64,000 bases of DNA from Vigna angularis (Eukaryota; Streptophyta; Magnoliopsida; Fabales; Fabaceae): contig NC_068979.1 in NCBI RefSeq assembly GCF_016808095.1, positions 23,085,444-23,149,443 on the forward strand, written 5' to 3'. The position numbers were made by a program, and so were the translations under genes. This document shows positions 12,786 through 25,119 of this stretch, piece by piece (positions within the stretch are counted from its first letter, which is position 1; every line of letters begins with the position of its first letter). A model generated the notes under the pieces. The model saw nothing but the letters and a program-made list of their open reading frames with translations. It had not been told where the DNA came from and searched no databases.

Positions 12786-14457
12786 ATACTTTAATTTGTA
12801 ATTGAAACAAAAATTTTATCTTTTTATATCTTGTTTTGATGTAATTGTGTAATCGAGATTTAATATTCAAAATAATTATTATAGTATCCCTCTCATATTA
12901 ATGACATAAACATATATAGTAGTGTGTAACATTTGTTTATTACGATGTAAAAACTTTTTATTGTTGGAGGACTTGATAGACTATTCATTAATTCAACAGT
13001 GAACATGAATGCTAATTTATTATAATAAAAAACAGTGGAAAAATTAATTATCATTATGCTATGTCCTGTCAAACCCATTTAATTTTAAAGCCCAAAAACA
13101 AGGGTAACAGGCCAAGCCCTGTCCGACATTCAACCCAACAAATTGACCCAAACATGTCAATGAGAGACTTCACAATAGTAATATTGCCTACATGCTTTGT
13201 TGTTAAATCTACAAGAATTTTAGACAACAGTAAAAAATCTAAGAAGAATTCTATGTTAGAAAATATGTTTTACTAATATTTTCTTATTTATTAAAAGCTC
13301 TTATTTTGGATAGCACATAATCAAATTGTTTTTATGTTGTATACTTTCAGTACACAAATTTATTTTTTGATTTGTATAAAATATACATTTATTTGACTAC
13401 TTCTAATAAATTTTTCTCTATTAATTAGTCAATTACTCTTTTTTTCAGTTTAACAAAACATATATTTGAAAATTTGTCTAGGAGGTTTAAATTTAGTTTT
13501 ACTTACATACATCAATGTTGACACAAATTAAAGACTTTTAAATATACTGTATAAAATGTATATGGATTTTTCGTTTATATATACATGATAAATGTCCAAC
13601 TTTTTATTTCTCTAATGCGTAAGTTACACAAATCTTAGTAAAATCAACGCAAATTTATATATTTAATTGGTTAATTGAGGAAAACAAAAACAATAATAAA
13701 GGACATAATATTAAAATAAAATATTTAATACAAAAAATTAAGGAAAAATAACATAAAATAATGATTTTTGTTTATTAAATTAAAAATATATAATATTTTC
13801 TATAATAATTAAAATATTCAATAAGATATGTTGATTACTTCTTAACCTATCTTATTTAAAGCACAAATTAACAAGACTTCAAAATAGAATAAAGATTATC
13901 GTTATATGCTACACTCAATAAAATAAAGCAACTGTTACATACTATCTATCTTTCATTTAAAAATTATTTACACCTTTTATACTATTTATTAAACAATATT
14001 TATTTCTTACAAAAAATTTTCATTAAATAACAAACATATACAACAATAAATATCATGTGAGATTTCATTCTTCCACACTCTTTTATTTCTATCTTTATCG
14101 CATATTTTATCAATGATTAAGCTATTTTTCTAACATCTAATGGAAAATTTCATAATTTTTAAGAAATAAAAAGTATGTTAAATTTTAATTATCTTCATTT
14201 TAAATTATTTAAATTTTTAAATATTCTGTTTTGATAAAATAATTTAAATTCATTAAACTTTATTTTACTTAGATAAACAAAGTATTTTGATTATTTTAAA
14301 ATTAAAAAAAATTAATAATTCAAAAGTATCAATTTATGAATGTTGTTTAGTTGACGTGGATATTATTTTCTAATTTTATTCATGTTCACAAACAACTTAC
14401 CAAATTGCTTATTCATTGACTCATATATTTTATTATAAAACTGTTATCATATTTTCT
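12786..14457. other. AT-rich intergenic stretch
   Basis: No ORF with recognisable content, and no terminal repeats or RNA gene seen. Confidence 0.55.
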
Positions 14458-14465
14458 ATAAAAAC

Positions 14466-14974
14466 TAAAATTGTCAAAATGGGTCACAACCGTGGGTCAA
14501 CCTAGCTTATCACGAGTATGAGCCGGGTTGGGTTTGAAAAAATTGTATTTTTTTTATGCGAGTTAGATTTCAAGCTGACTCATTTAAACTCGGCTCATGC
14601 GGGTTGAATTCGTGGTGGGTCGGATTGACCCACCAACCCATCTACCTAATTTTATTTTATTAAAATTTAATTTTAATTTTATTAAAAAATATTTATTATT
14701 ATTTTTTGCTTGAAAAAATTATTTAAATTTCTTATTTTTATAATTTGTTTAGATTTGAATGATAGAAAGTTTGTAAATTTTTTTTATTTAAAAAATATTG
14801 TAATTAAGTAAGCTAGTGAGCCAACCCGTTTACCCACCAACCAGTGGTGGATCGGACCGGGTTTGCACTTTTCTAACTCGCTAATAAATGAGCCGGGTTG
14901 GGTTGACTCACTAAGTGACCAATCCGTGGTGGGCTGGACCGGGTCGGGCCGAATGACCCGTTTTGACAGCTCTA
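14466..14974. mobile_element. Non-autonomous hAT-type element, copy 1
   Basis: Termini TAAAATTGTCAAAATGGG (left) and inverted TAGAGCTGTCAAAACGGG (right) are flanked by a perfect 8-bp duplication ATAAAAAC (14458-14465, 14975-14982), as expected for hAT transposition. GC-rich subterminal blocks made of GGGTTGGGTTGACTCA- and CGTGGTGGGTCGG-type words surround an AT-rich centre. At 509 bases with no ORF it is a MITE-class derivative. The element at 51377-52070 is a diverged relative. Confidence 0.88.
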
Positions 14975-15201
14975 ATAAAAACAAATCACTCTAAAAAAAA
15001 TAAATATAAAAAATTTCAACCAAACAAATTATTAAGTTAAAAAATACAATACTTTATCTATTGTAGATCCAGATGATGTATCATCTAAAGTTGAACATTT
15101 CGATAACAATATGTTAAACTTTGTTATGATACTTTATATGATGTTAAACATTTTAAGATAACTCATCCACTCTAAAAGTATATTTATTTGTAATACGCAA
15201 A

Positions 15202-15206
<5 letters not shown>

Positions 15207-15269
<63 letters not shown>
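15207..15269. repeat. (AT)n microsatellite
   Basis: About 31 AT units in AT-rich DNA. Confidence 0.95.
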
Positions 15270-15272
<3 letters not shown>

Positions 15273-15576
15273 CTATGGGAATGAAAAAATGGATTGGTTG
15301 AATATATTTTATTTTATATTATAAAGAATTAAATAAAATAATTAATTAATTAATTTAAATTAATAATCCAATCTTATTAATTTAATAAAACTTAGTCCAT
15401 TTTATCATTAACAATTTTTCATGGATGGATACCAAATTCATGCATGAAACTAATTTTTTTTAAATGATTTTTGTATCACAAATTTTTAAAAATGATTTTT
15501 TTAAAAAAAGTTAATATTTAAAGATAAAGTGGCCAAAACAATTTTATTATCCCTTAAATATTGATAAGAAAATTTA

Positions 15577-16544
15577 GGTTTAATATCATTAGTCCTTAAT
15601 TAGGTTCAAAGTGACCTCCTATTTTTGAGTTGTTAAGAGTGTTCTCATGTTTTGTAAAAAAGGTTCAAGTTAGTCATTTTTTGGGACGGTGTTAACAATG
15701 CTAATGGTTTAATGTCCACTTTAGCCAATAGTAAATGACCTATCCAGTTTTTCATTATGTGGCAAGCGAATTAAAGTTGAAGAATCTGGTCATTTATTTA
15801 ATTTTCCTTTTGCTAGTTCAAATCCCAAATGATACTTTACTCTTTACAGTAATAAGAGTTTTAGAAACTCTTGGTTAAGAGATTTCCTTTTTCTCGAACA
15901 AACCCAGCAGTGTGGGTTCCTTTTCGTGCAAGGAGACACCCTCCTCCTTCCTCTCCTCTTTTTCTTTCTTCTTTCCTTCTTCTTGTTTTAGTTCTGTTCT
16001 TTTGTTCATATTATAACTCCGAATTGGGGTTCTATTTTTGGGATTATGATCTCGCGATGTTGAGTTTCCTTCTTTGGATTGAATTTCCATTTTGTTTGCT
16101 CTGTAGGTTGGTAGTGCAATGGTTGAGATTCTTCGTGATCTTGTGATTTAGGAATTTTAGGATTTTCATTTAGGATTAAAGGTTTTGATTTGAGAATTTC
16201 TTGTGTTTTGTTTCTCCTTTTGAGATTATTAATACGATTTAGGGGTTAAGGTTTTCAAATTGGGGTTTTGTTTTTTGATTTCACCTTTTGGATTATCTGC
16301 AATTGTAATTTGACGGTGAATTGCTTACAACCTAATTGTATTTTGCTTTAACATTAACTTTAACTTTTTCACATCAATAAGTTTAAGTTTTAACTGGACA
16401 TGTTATTTAATATTGACTAAGGTGGATTACACCATTAGCGTTTTTAATCCATTTTTACATGGGACTACTATGAATAATTCAAAAATATAGGAGGTTCACT
16501 TTGAAATAACTAGCAAAATTAGATACCAGAATTGGTATTAAACC
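15577..16544. mobile_element. MULE-type element, diverged arms
   Basis: Left end GGTTTAATATCATTAGTCC and inverted right end GGTTTAATACCAATTCTGG share further blocks (TTCAAAGTGA, CCTCCTAT, GCTAATGGT) over about 190 bases. The flanking 9-mers GAAAATTTA (15568-15576) and GAAAATTGA (16545-16553) match at 8 of 9 positions. The interior (about 15790-16330) is pyrimidine-rich, then TG-rich with GGGTTCTATTTTTGGGA-type words, and looks like a plant 5' leader with a first intron. That would fit captured promoter/leader sequence. No coding homology was recognised. Arm divergence implies an older insertion than the one at 8698. Confidence 0.8.
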
Positions 16545-17600
16545 GAAAATTGATAAAATTATAAAAAATAAAAAATAATTCATTAACCATCTCGAAAATT
16601 AAATGAAATGTAATATTATTTTATATTTATAATGGATATATTAAGGAAATTTACTTGATTATAGGGTAATGCATAAAATAACTTATTATCACTCGTTTCC
16701 TTAATCTAATTTTTTTCCTTCCATTATATCCGCAGATTTTCTTTAGGTGACTCCATGAATTATTTTCCTTTAGTTTAGGAATACAATTCATAGCATCGTT
16801 TCTCCTGCTTAGAATTCTCTGCACCTATCTTGAAGGTTGATTACATGCTTCAGAGTGTTTGATTCTACTTTGCTTCTCCAGAATGGTTTTCTGCAGCATG
16901 AGATTTTACACTCTAAAAGGACAAAAATGGGGTGTATTTATGGGTTGAAGATTAGTCTGAGTCAGTTTTTAATAAGTTGCATGTACCGATTCCTGAAAGT
17001 TCAACATCAATCGTGACCCTTTTAATTTCTTTCATAATGACCTAATAATGTCAATTCTCGCTGCTACAGATAACCCATTTTGGAGGACCTGAGATAGTGG
17101 CCATTCAACGTAACAATCTTCCTTTGCTCTCTACGAAACACATCTACATTCTCTTTGACTATCCAAATAACATTTTTCACTTCAACAACAAAACCACCAA
17201 CTGGTTTAGTTTTAGGAGTAATCACTAATCACATGGTGTTGTATCACATGAATTGCAAATTGCAATCCATTGATTATTGGATGGGGCAACAGTTTGCACT
17301 TTTTTCGGATTCAGAAACTTGTCTGCATGAATTCTCTTAATCAAGCTACAGGAACAGTACTACTCATTAAAGTAGCATTGCACCGTTAAGATCAATTAAG
17401 TTTGATGCTCTTCTTCCAAGTTTGACAAACAATACAACTCATAAAGAGAAACAAACAACTTACACTGTTTCTTCCTTTCGTTACTATTATTATAATCTAT
17501 TATATTTTAATATATAATAATATACTTTTTTGGAAAATATTATTATTGTTAATAGGAATATTATAGAGGTGAATTGAATTGTATTTAATAAATATAAATT
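16545..17600. other. Low-copy-looking sequence without recognisable gene
   Basis: Moderately AT-rich, with no ORF of recognisable content on either strand and no terminal repeats. It lies directly left of the GC-rich motif island and could be a transcribed or lost gene body, but nothing in it proves that. Confidence 0.4.
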
Positions 17601-17639
17601 ATAATATTGAGGAAGAAGAGAGGAAGTAAAAGGAGTTGT

Positions 17640-18120
17640 TGTCAGGGCTATCTATCGATCACAATAACATCCGCTCACAACCTACCACCGCGTCTGAGAG
17701 AACCAGGACGTGGGCTGGCACGTGGGCCTGGGACCCGCAGGACAAGGACCGCACACACAGAGAGCCGTGACATCACCTCCACAGACCGCAACACAAAAAG
17801 CCCATCCCCATCTAGGGCCCATCCTTATCTGGAGGAAAGGGACTCTTGTCGCTGGGCCCGCACTTTCGCCTTCCAACTTTAACCCTGCACCACGCGATGC
17901 CAGCCACGTAGCCTCCAACCAAACATCATCCCAACACCGTGGGCCCGCGACCACCCTTGCCACGTTTGTTGCTTTGGGCTTCTGTCGCACGTGGGGCGCT
18001 TGAAACGTGGATGGCGGATACGGCGCCGGCCACGGTTAAGGGACACGTGGCGACCGGGTGGTGTCGGTTTGAGGACGTCGTCGGCAGACAAATATCTTTC
18101 GCAGAGACGGTGATGGCTGC
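17640..18120. promoter_or_regulatory. GC-rich, promoter-like island with ACGT and TGGGCY motifs
   Basis: This 480-base block stands out in base composition. It holds repeated G-box/ABRE cores (GACGTGG 17707, CACGTGGG 17719, CACGTGG 17991, AACGTGG 18005, CACGTGG 18043) and about seven site II (TGGGCY or its complement) motifs (17711, 17723, 17799, 17817, 17857, 17941, 17975), plus CTTATC and GACGTC. Site II elements are bound by TCP factors in plant housekeeping promoters, and ACGT cores by bZIP/bHLH factors. Overlapping ORFs of 60-100 codons exist in several frames, but none resembles a known protein. No gene was recognised on either side. It could be an orphan promoter, a bidirectional one, or a captured fragment. 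Confidence 0.5.
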
Positions 18121-18596
18121 CTGTTCTTTAAGGGCACATGTGTAAATCCCAAATTTTAGAAATATAAGAAAATTTACTATTTTTCCAACAAATTAATTCA
18201 CATTTCTTTTCCCCTGAGCGAGATGGGTTGATTACTCTTTTTAATAGTATTGCTAATTTATTTTATTCAATTTTTAATAATATATAATAGAAATTTATTG
18301 TTTTATAAACTATATGATAAAAAGTATTGATGTAAACAATAAAAAATTAAAATATAATACAAAAAAGCAAAAAAGAAAAATAATAATAGTAGAAAAAGAA
18401 TGTCCGGTATAATTAAATATAATTATTATTTTAAATATTTGATTCTTTATTATTAATTTTTTCATTATAATACAATTTTAATATAATCTATAACATAATA
18501 CACGAATAGACTTTTTCATGTTCCTACTTTATACTTAATTATGTTTTTAAAATTATAAAAAATAAAAACCTATTCAAATTGTAAAATTAATTAAAA

Positions 18597-20587
18597 GGCT
18601 TAAATACTTACTTGTTCTCTAAGTGGTAATTTTCAAATTGTTATCCAATTTTAAAAATGTATACCCAAAGTTATAAAAGAGGTATGAATGAAGTCATGTC
18701 GATTAAATTGGGAGCAACAACGTTAACTCCGTGTTGACTTGGCGAATGAATCAATACTTTTTTTCTTATCTCCTCTATTGTGTCCAGCTTTCTCTCTCTT
18801 CCATATTAATTTTTCTCTCTCTTCCATATTAATGATTTTCAATTTCATTTTTATCAAAGGAACATGGAGAAAACAAAAGAAGGGTGAAAGAGTAATGACA
18901 TAGACAATAGAAGCATATTCGAACATAAATTATTCTTTAAGTGCAAGCCTAGACTTGATTTTCTCAACCTCCCTACCAATCTAGAAGGCAAAGGCTGCAA
19001 GGCCGAAGCAAGTTCCTCTGCATTGTTCCACTACATACTGTAATCATCAATTCTTTCAATCAAGAATTCTTCTTCATTCCTTTTTTGCTTTTGTTCTGCT
19101 AACCTCCACCAAATCCCTAAGTCAAACCTTCATCATTTACAACCACCTCCACAGGAAGAAAACCAAATAAAAAATCAGTTTCTCAAGCAAAAAAAAGACA
19201 TAAAAATTTAAAATCAGAACACCTGGTTTCCCAAATCAAATCTATTAAATCACAGCTCGAGGATGTACTTCATTTTTTTATCTTCATGGACTCAACACCT
19301 ATAGTCACAAACACGCCACCGCTGTAACATCACCGTTGCCCGATTACAAGTTGTCTATCGACGATCACTTTTAGAAGCTCAGAGTTAACCTGCGAGTCGA
19401 CATTGAACGAGTTCAACCCCAAATTGCGCTTATCGGAAGAACGGGGTGGAGAAAGCGCGTGAGTGGAACGCGTTGAAAAATGCAGGGTTGGGGAAGAAAG
19501 TTAGGGCGGAAGCGGGGATAGGAGTTGGTTGTCGGGGGAGGAAAGATCGATGAGAAAGACGAAGGCGGGGGGAGTAGGAGGGGGAGTGGGAGGGGGAGAG
19601 GAGGAGGGGAGAGAAGGAGAGTACTCGACGGTGCTATAGGTGGGGAAAAGTTCGGCAGGGAGGTTGGTGTCGGCGATGGGGCGGGGAAAGGGGTTACGGA
19701 GGAACCAGGAGGGGCAATGCCAGATGCAGGACTAGTAGTCTAGGCGTGCGTAGGGATTCAAAACGGCGGTGCATTATGAACAGAGAAGAGGGTGATATGG
19801 GAGGATAGGGATCTCACTCACCATCAATGGACTACACATTATGCTCAGAGGGATCAACAGATTCGTCCCCTCCGCCACCCACAAATTCCACGTCCACCGA
19901 AGCCCTTCCACCGCCTCGAATTTCAGCAGGTCCATCTCTCTCACACACGCACACACTTAGTTCTCTATTTCCTTTGCCCATTACAGCCACCAAGTTCCAT
20001 TCCAACCTTCCTTTACCCTTCTACACCGAAATCCTCTTCTGCACCTTTTCAAAATTTGTTCAATTATATTTAATGAAGAACTAATTTTGTTCTGGATATA
20101 ATAATCAAGAACTAATTTCAGCGAGAACTGTTGTGTCACCAAAATTGAGTTTCTAGAAAGCAAGGATTCAAAGAACATGTGCGCGTGGAAAGAGGAGCTT
20201 AGGGATGATGGCACTTTCGACATGAACGGTGTTCCAACCTTGGTTGCAGGGTTGGATAAGCCCCTTGCGTTGCTAGATGAAGAACGATGCCTCCCATATG
20301 TGGAATAAGAGTGAAAAACCTTTTTGGGTTTCTAATCAGAACAAAGAAAAACAATGTACCATTAAATGGAAGAGAGAGAAAAAGCTGGACACAGCAGAGG
20401 AGAGAAGAAAAAAGTACTGATTCATTCACCACGTCAGCACGAAGTTAACGCCGTTGTTGCCAACTTAACGGACATGACTTTATTCATACATTTTTTACAA
20501 CTTTGGGACCCAATGTATACACTTTTAAAATCGGGTACCAAACAAAAAATTACCACTTAATATAGGGACCAAGTAAGCATTTAAGCC
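18597..20587. mobile_element. Pack-MULE carrying a SEC23 fragment
   Basis: Left end GGCTTAAATACTTACTTG and inverted right end GGCTTAAATGCTTACTTGG continue as diverged arms of about 220 bases (shared AAGTGGTAATTTT, GTCATGTC, GTTAAC, GTGTCCAGCTTT, CTCTCTCTTCC). The flanks TAATTAAAA (18588-18596) and CAATTAGAA (20588-20596) match at 7 of 9 positions, a decayed MULE-type duplication. The interior carries coding sequence clearly related to the COPII subunit SEC23 on the minus strand (19935-19501) and no transposase. This is the Pack-MULE pattern known from rice and other plants. Confidence 0.82.
19501..19935 (-). pseudogene. Captured N-terminal fragment of SEC23 (COPII coat), with stops
   Basis: One frame from an ATG at 19935 reads MDLLKFEAVEGLRWTWN, then LIPLSIMCSPLM, a zinc-finger-like stretch with LNPYAR, and [17 protein letters not shown] (from 19671), a proline-rich insert and AFVFLID. 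These are, in order, the N-terminal, zinc-finger and trunk-start segments of plant SEC23, the Sar1 GTPase-activating inner-coat subunit. Two in-frame stops interrupt the finger region (TAA after PLLCS, TAG after ARLDY), and the last finger cysteine position reads serine. Homology stops about 130 codons in, against the usual 750-plus residues, and the frame ends at 19501. It lies within a MULE and cannot make a working coat protein. A fragment with start codon and no introns could still be transcribed, as antisense or a short peptide. Confidence 0.85.
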
Positions 20588-20823
20588 CAATTAGAAAAAT
20601 CAATAACAATACATTTAATAAAAAATAACTAAAGTGTTTCTTCTCCCCTAATATATAATAGGTAATATACTAATTATCTTATTTTCATATAATAAATAAA
20701 ATTTGATAATACATATATTTTATTCATAAAAAGTATAATTTTTTTCATAAAGAAGTAAACTAAAATTGTTATGTTATAAATGTTTGGTAAAACAATATGT
20801 TAAAGTAGTTAAAATCATATAAA

Positions 20824-20827
<4 letters not shown>

Positions 20828-20858
<31 letters not shown>
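20828..20858. repeat. (AT)n microsatellite
   Basis: About 15 AT units. Confidence 0.9.
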
Positions 20859-20859
<1 letters not shown>

Positions 20860-20865
<6 letters not shown>

Positions 20866-21994
20866 TTTGAATTTTTGTAATTTTTCATTTGAAAAATAAT
20901 TGCTTTATTTATATATATTTTTTATAATACATTCTACTAATGTAAAATATCATACTTTAATAACTTGTTTGTATTATGCTAATTAGTAGAAACATATCTG
21001 TCTACGTGTATGTGTATGCCTTCTTTTTATTATGGATAATTAATTACATTTTTACAAATAATAATAATATATAAATAATAAACTAATTAAATATTTTGTA
21101 TTAATAATGGTAAAATTAGTAAGAAAATGTTGACAAGAAAAAACGGTTACAAAACCACATAGGTCTCTAACTTTGAATTTAGAGACAAGTAGAATGACAC
21201 AAAATTTTGATACTATTTCAATACTAATATCAAAATGGATCTATAAGGTATGAATACATTTTGTTTATAACCACTAACCTTAGAAGTGTCTCACAAAATT
21301 AAAAACAAAAACTCTTAAAACTTTAACTTTGCTAACTTGGATAACCAGGCTAAAATCATCTTCATTAAGAGGATGACATGTTGCCACTATTATGGAAAAA
21401 ACTCTCCATTAGTAGAAGGACGCATGGCCATTACTAAGAGAGAATCCTATCCATTAGGAGAAGGACATGTGGCCACTACTCTCACAAAAGGAGAGCCAAT
21501 CATGCTCATTGTCTTGCCTCCCAAGGTGGTGTAGGTGGATGTTGAACAAAGTCAACCACAAAAGGAACCACTTATGGGACAACTTAGAGAGTTGACTTAT
21601 GTTGACCAAAATACAAGAGTCAAATTGAAATTCTATAATACTTCACCCATAATACAAGACCCAAATTATTTCTACTTTACTAGATGTGTTCCATGATGAT
21701 CCAAGAGAAAAAAAATTAGTCCTACCTTCCAAAAATGACATCAACCCTTCTTTAATGTGCTTGACCATGGCTAAGAGATATGTCATAAGAAAAGATATTC
21801 TTTCATTATCATTATCTTCTTTATTTTACAACCTTCTTCTTTTTTCATGAAACTTATGAGAAGTTAACCTCATGATCAACTTTAAGAGAGTTTTCAACTT
21901 TTTAAACGTTTATTTCAATTTAATCTTGTATGTTTTTCAAGGAGTCTTCTCTCTATAAGTACCAACTTTTAATTTTTGTTATAATTTCACTTTA
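20860..21994. other. AT-rich then mixed sequence, no gene recognised
   Basis: From about 21300 the composition becomes less AT-rich. A phrase (CCATTAG(A/T)AGAAGGA, GTGGCCACTACT/ATGGCCATTACT) is repeated around 21405-21480, and GTTGACTTATGTTGACC occurs near 21593. It could be non-coding retroelement sequence. No ORF is convincing. Confidence 0.4.
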
Positions 21995-21997
21995 ACC

Positions 21998-23571
21998 CAC
22001 TAGTGCAGAATTGGCCTTTAATGTCACCCAATAGACGTCGGTCCACCAAAACCCCAACGTAAATAATTGACTGGTGGCATAAATGTAAATAATTGAGTGT
22101 GGTGACGTCCGTTTCGGAGGGGGCCGGACGTCTATAATATTATAGACGTCGGGCCCCTCAAACGGACGTTCAAAAAGCTGACGGGGGAGTTGAAGAGTTG
22201 ATTGATTCAACTTGTAGACGTCCGGCCCCTCCAGAACGGACGTTCAAGAGACTCACGGAGGGAGTTGAAGAGTTGATTGCTTCAGCCTTTTGAACGTCCG
22301 TTCTGGAGGGGGACGGACGTCTACAATATTATAGACGTCCAGCCCCATCCAGAACGGACGTTCAAAAGGCTGAAGCAATCAACTCTTCAACTCCCCAGTC
22401 AGTCTCTTGAATGTCCGTTCTGGAGGGGGCGGACGTCTACAATATTATAGACGTCCGTCCCCCTCCAGAACGGACGTTCAAGAGACTGACGGGGGAGTTG
22501 AAGAGTTGATTGATTCAGCTTGTAGACGTCCAGCCCCCTCCAGAACGGACGTTCAAGAGACTGACGGGGGGAGTTAAAGAGTTGATTGCTTCAGCCTTTT
22601 GAACGTCCGTTCTGGTGGGGGCCGGACGTCTACAATATTATAGACGTCTGGCCCCCTCCAGAACGGACGTTCAAAAGGTTGACGGGTTCAACTACCCTGT
22701 CAGCCTCTTGAACGTCCAACCTTGTCAGCCTCTTGAACGTCCGTTCTGGAGGGGGCTGGACGTCTATAATATTGTAGACGTCAGGCGCCCTCCAGAACGG
22801 ACGTTTAAAAGACATTTAAAAGAAAGACATGTATACCAAAACGCGAACTCGCGAGGAGTTACGCGCTTCCGTGAGAGTTCCCTCTACGCCTTGCATTTCC
22901 AAGTTGGTTTTTATCTGTTTTGGACCATTTAAGTGGGAGATTGAAAATTATTCACTTTATCTTAGCGTGCAATATCCTCTTCTCTGCTCAAACTTTTCTG
23001 GAACAAAGTTTGACGACCATCACATGTAATCTTTTTTTCATTTGTTACAAATGCATGTTAATTAACTACTTTAGGTATGATTTTCGTTTGTTTTGACCGA
23101 TTATTTTCGTGTTTTTGTCCTTCTTAGGCACATTCTGTTTTCTCTCTCACTGGTGGCAATATTTATTTCGACGAAGCCACACTTGAAGGTTGGTTTTCGT
23201 TTTGAAGAACTTATTTGTTGAACTTGTTTGTTTTTTTTTAAACTTGTTTGTTGTTTTATTTGGTTGAACTTGTTTGTTGTAGTTGTTTGATTGAACTTGT
23301 TTGTTGTTTGTTATTGTTTGTTATTATTGTTCGTTGTTGATACTATGCTACACGTTCATAATTCATACTTTATAAAATATAAAAAACTGAAATGTGATGT
23401 TTTTCTGCGTTTCAAGTCTCATAGAGTTGTAAGAAAGGATCACAATTAATTAAAAAAAATAAAAAGAAATTAATTAACGTTGAATATTGACAAAATTCGA
23501 CGTTAATTATTAGCATGAAATTGTTCTATGTTTGACGTCAATTTAACGTTGTACGCTATTTTTTCCTAGTG
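21998..23571. mobile_element. Non-autonomous CACTA element
   Basis: The left end begins CACTAGTGCAGAATTGGCC. The right end, inverted, begins CACTAGGAAAAAATAGCG and continues with AACGTTAAATTGACGTC, matching the CACTA terminus and the ACGTC-type subterminal repeats of plant CACTA elements. Flanking trinucleotides are ACC and ACA (two of three match; CACTA elements make 3-bp duplications). The left 0.8 kb is a set of large hairpins listed separately. The rest (22830-23500) is AT-richer, with GTTGAACTTGTTTGTTG repeats around 23217-23300. No transposase was seen, so it would depend on an autonomous element. Confidence 0.75.
22104..22808. repeat. Array of five large palindromes in the CACTA element
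   Basis: Five inverted repeats, 22104-22171, 22261-22394, 22379-22508, 22593-22681 and 22732-22808, share the arm GAACGTCCGTTCTGGAGGGGG-(C)CGGACGTC around a central CTACAATATTATAG. The second and third have arms of about 65 bases that also include GGAGTTGAAGAGTTGATTG and overlap each other. The density of GGACGT/ACGTCC words suggests binding sites for a transposase-associated protein, as in En/Spm subterminal regions. The RNA would fold into long near-perfect hairpins. Confidence 0.85.
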
Positions 23572-25119
23572 ACAACTCATATAATACCTCTTATTCATAT
23601 TCATATTCATATTCATAAAATCAATCTCAATTAAAGCATTGCATTCATGAAAAACTTATACATACTCTAGTCTCAATTCGCAGAAGACATGTAATTATGT
23701 CATATTCTTGCGAAGTTCTTCACTTGTCATAAACTTTACTTCACATTCATTCATTGCATTTTGGACAAAATCCTTTCAACATACTAGTTCAATTCTTTCC
23801 AAAGCTATATCCATTTAATCTAAACAACATGAACTGGATTTTTCACTATAATATCGAATTACCCAATTACAAAACATATTTATGTAACTAGAACAATATA
23901 TACAAACCACTCTTTGAAATATCACCCAAGAGGATTTACAAAAGTAATGAAAGCACCCAATTGCATAAAATACACCAAACATGAGTGCACGAAATTTTAA
24001 ATTAATATTTATAAGAAAAGCAAAGAAATATATCAATTGATGTGATAAAGAATTATCATATAACGTGATCAACATTCCATATAAATATTTTGTCCTATCT
24101 TAAAAATTGATTCATACTTTATATTTTAAACTTACCAAGATAATAAGACCAATAATTGCAAAATCATCAAAATCATTAGATCATGCTTTGTCAACATATA
24201 CAAGAAAATATTAACATAAAATTATTTAATACTTTATTTATATTTAAAATTAACGTAGCATATAGTTATGAAAGTATACGATAATGTAGATTATTAAATA
24301 ATTCTTTTATTGTTTAATTTTAACGTAATAAAAATAATATAAATTATAATTCACACGTAAAACTTAGACAAATCAATTGCATCAAAGTCATGATTAAAAC
24401 TTACTTTCAAAATAAATTTACTTATAAGATCCCCACATAACTTTTCCCTAGGTACCTGTGTTGATTCCTTTTTCCTCCACTCCATTTGTTGCTTTTCTCT
24501 GTCCCTATCCATTTTGCTTTGATAGGTTGGGTCACCTATGGAAAAAGTAAGAAATTTGTTTCATTTGTATTTGGAATGAAACCAAGTGTGTATTCATTAC
24601 AAGAACATGACATTTTACTATTTACATTGTCATAGACTGAGTGGTGCAGACAACATGAATAGATAATCATATATCAAAATCATTTCGCAAAGAGAATCAT
24701 ACATGGGATTGAATCAAGTTCAACAGCAAAAGAAAACATAACCAAATTGCCTTAGAAAACTGGTAAGCTTATGTTATGCTACGGTCCACCTTTACAAAAA
24801 GGGTGAATCAACTTACTCTTGAATTTAATGGTAAGACTAAGACCTAGCTGAAAGTTTTCTCTTGTAATTGAGTGTGACAAACACACCCCAAGAATTGGTA
24901 ATGAGATTAGTCGAAGAAGAAGCCATTGTTGATTCAAGTTCATTCGTCTTAAGTTGGATGGCAGTGCTCCTTTTGCTAATAAACCTGTGGGTATAAGATG
25001 TTTTCGTTAATTGCCTCAAACCTTTGGTGTCAGTTTTAATCTTTCAATAACGAATCTAAATTTTATGGTAACGAGTTATTCATTTTGTATTCATACTAAT
25101 AATAAAGATAGACAAATTA
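23572..25119. other. AT-rich intergenic stretch
   Basis: No convincing ORF, RNA gene or terminal repeat. A short less AT-rich patch at 24440-24560 could not be identified. Confidence 0.5.

Noticed and set aside
17607..18145. Several 60-100 codon ORFs in the GC-rich island
   Set aside because: Open in many frames because of composition. Proline, arginine and threonine bias with no domain; the motif content fits a promoter better.
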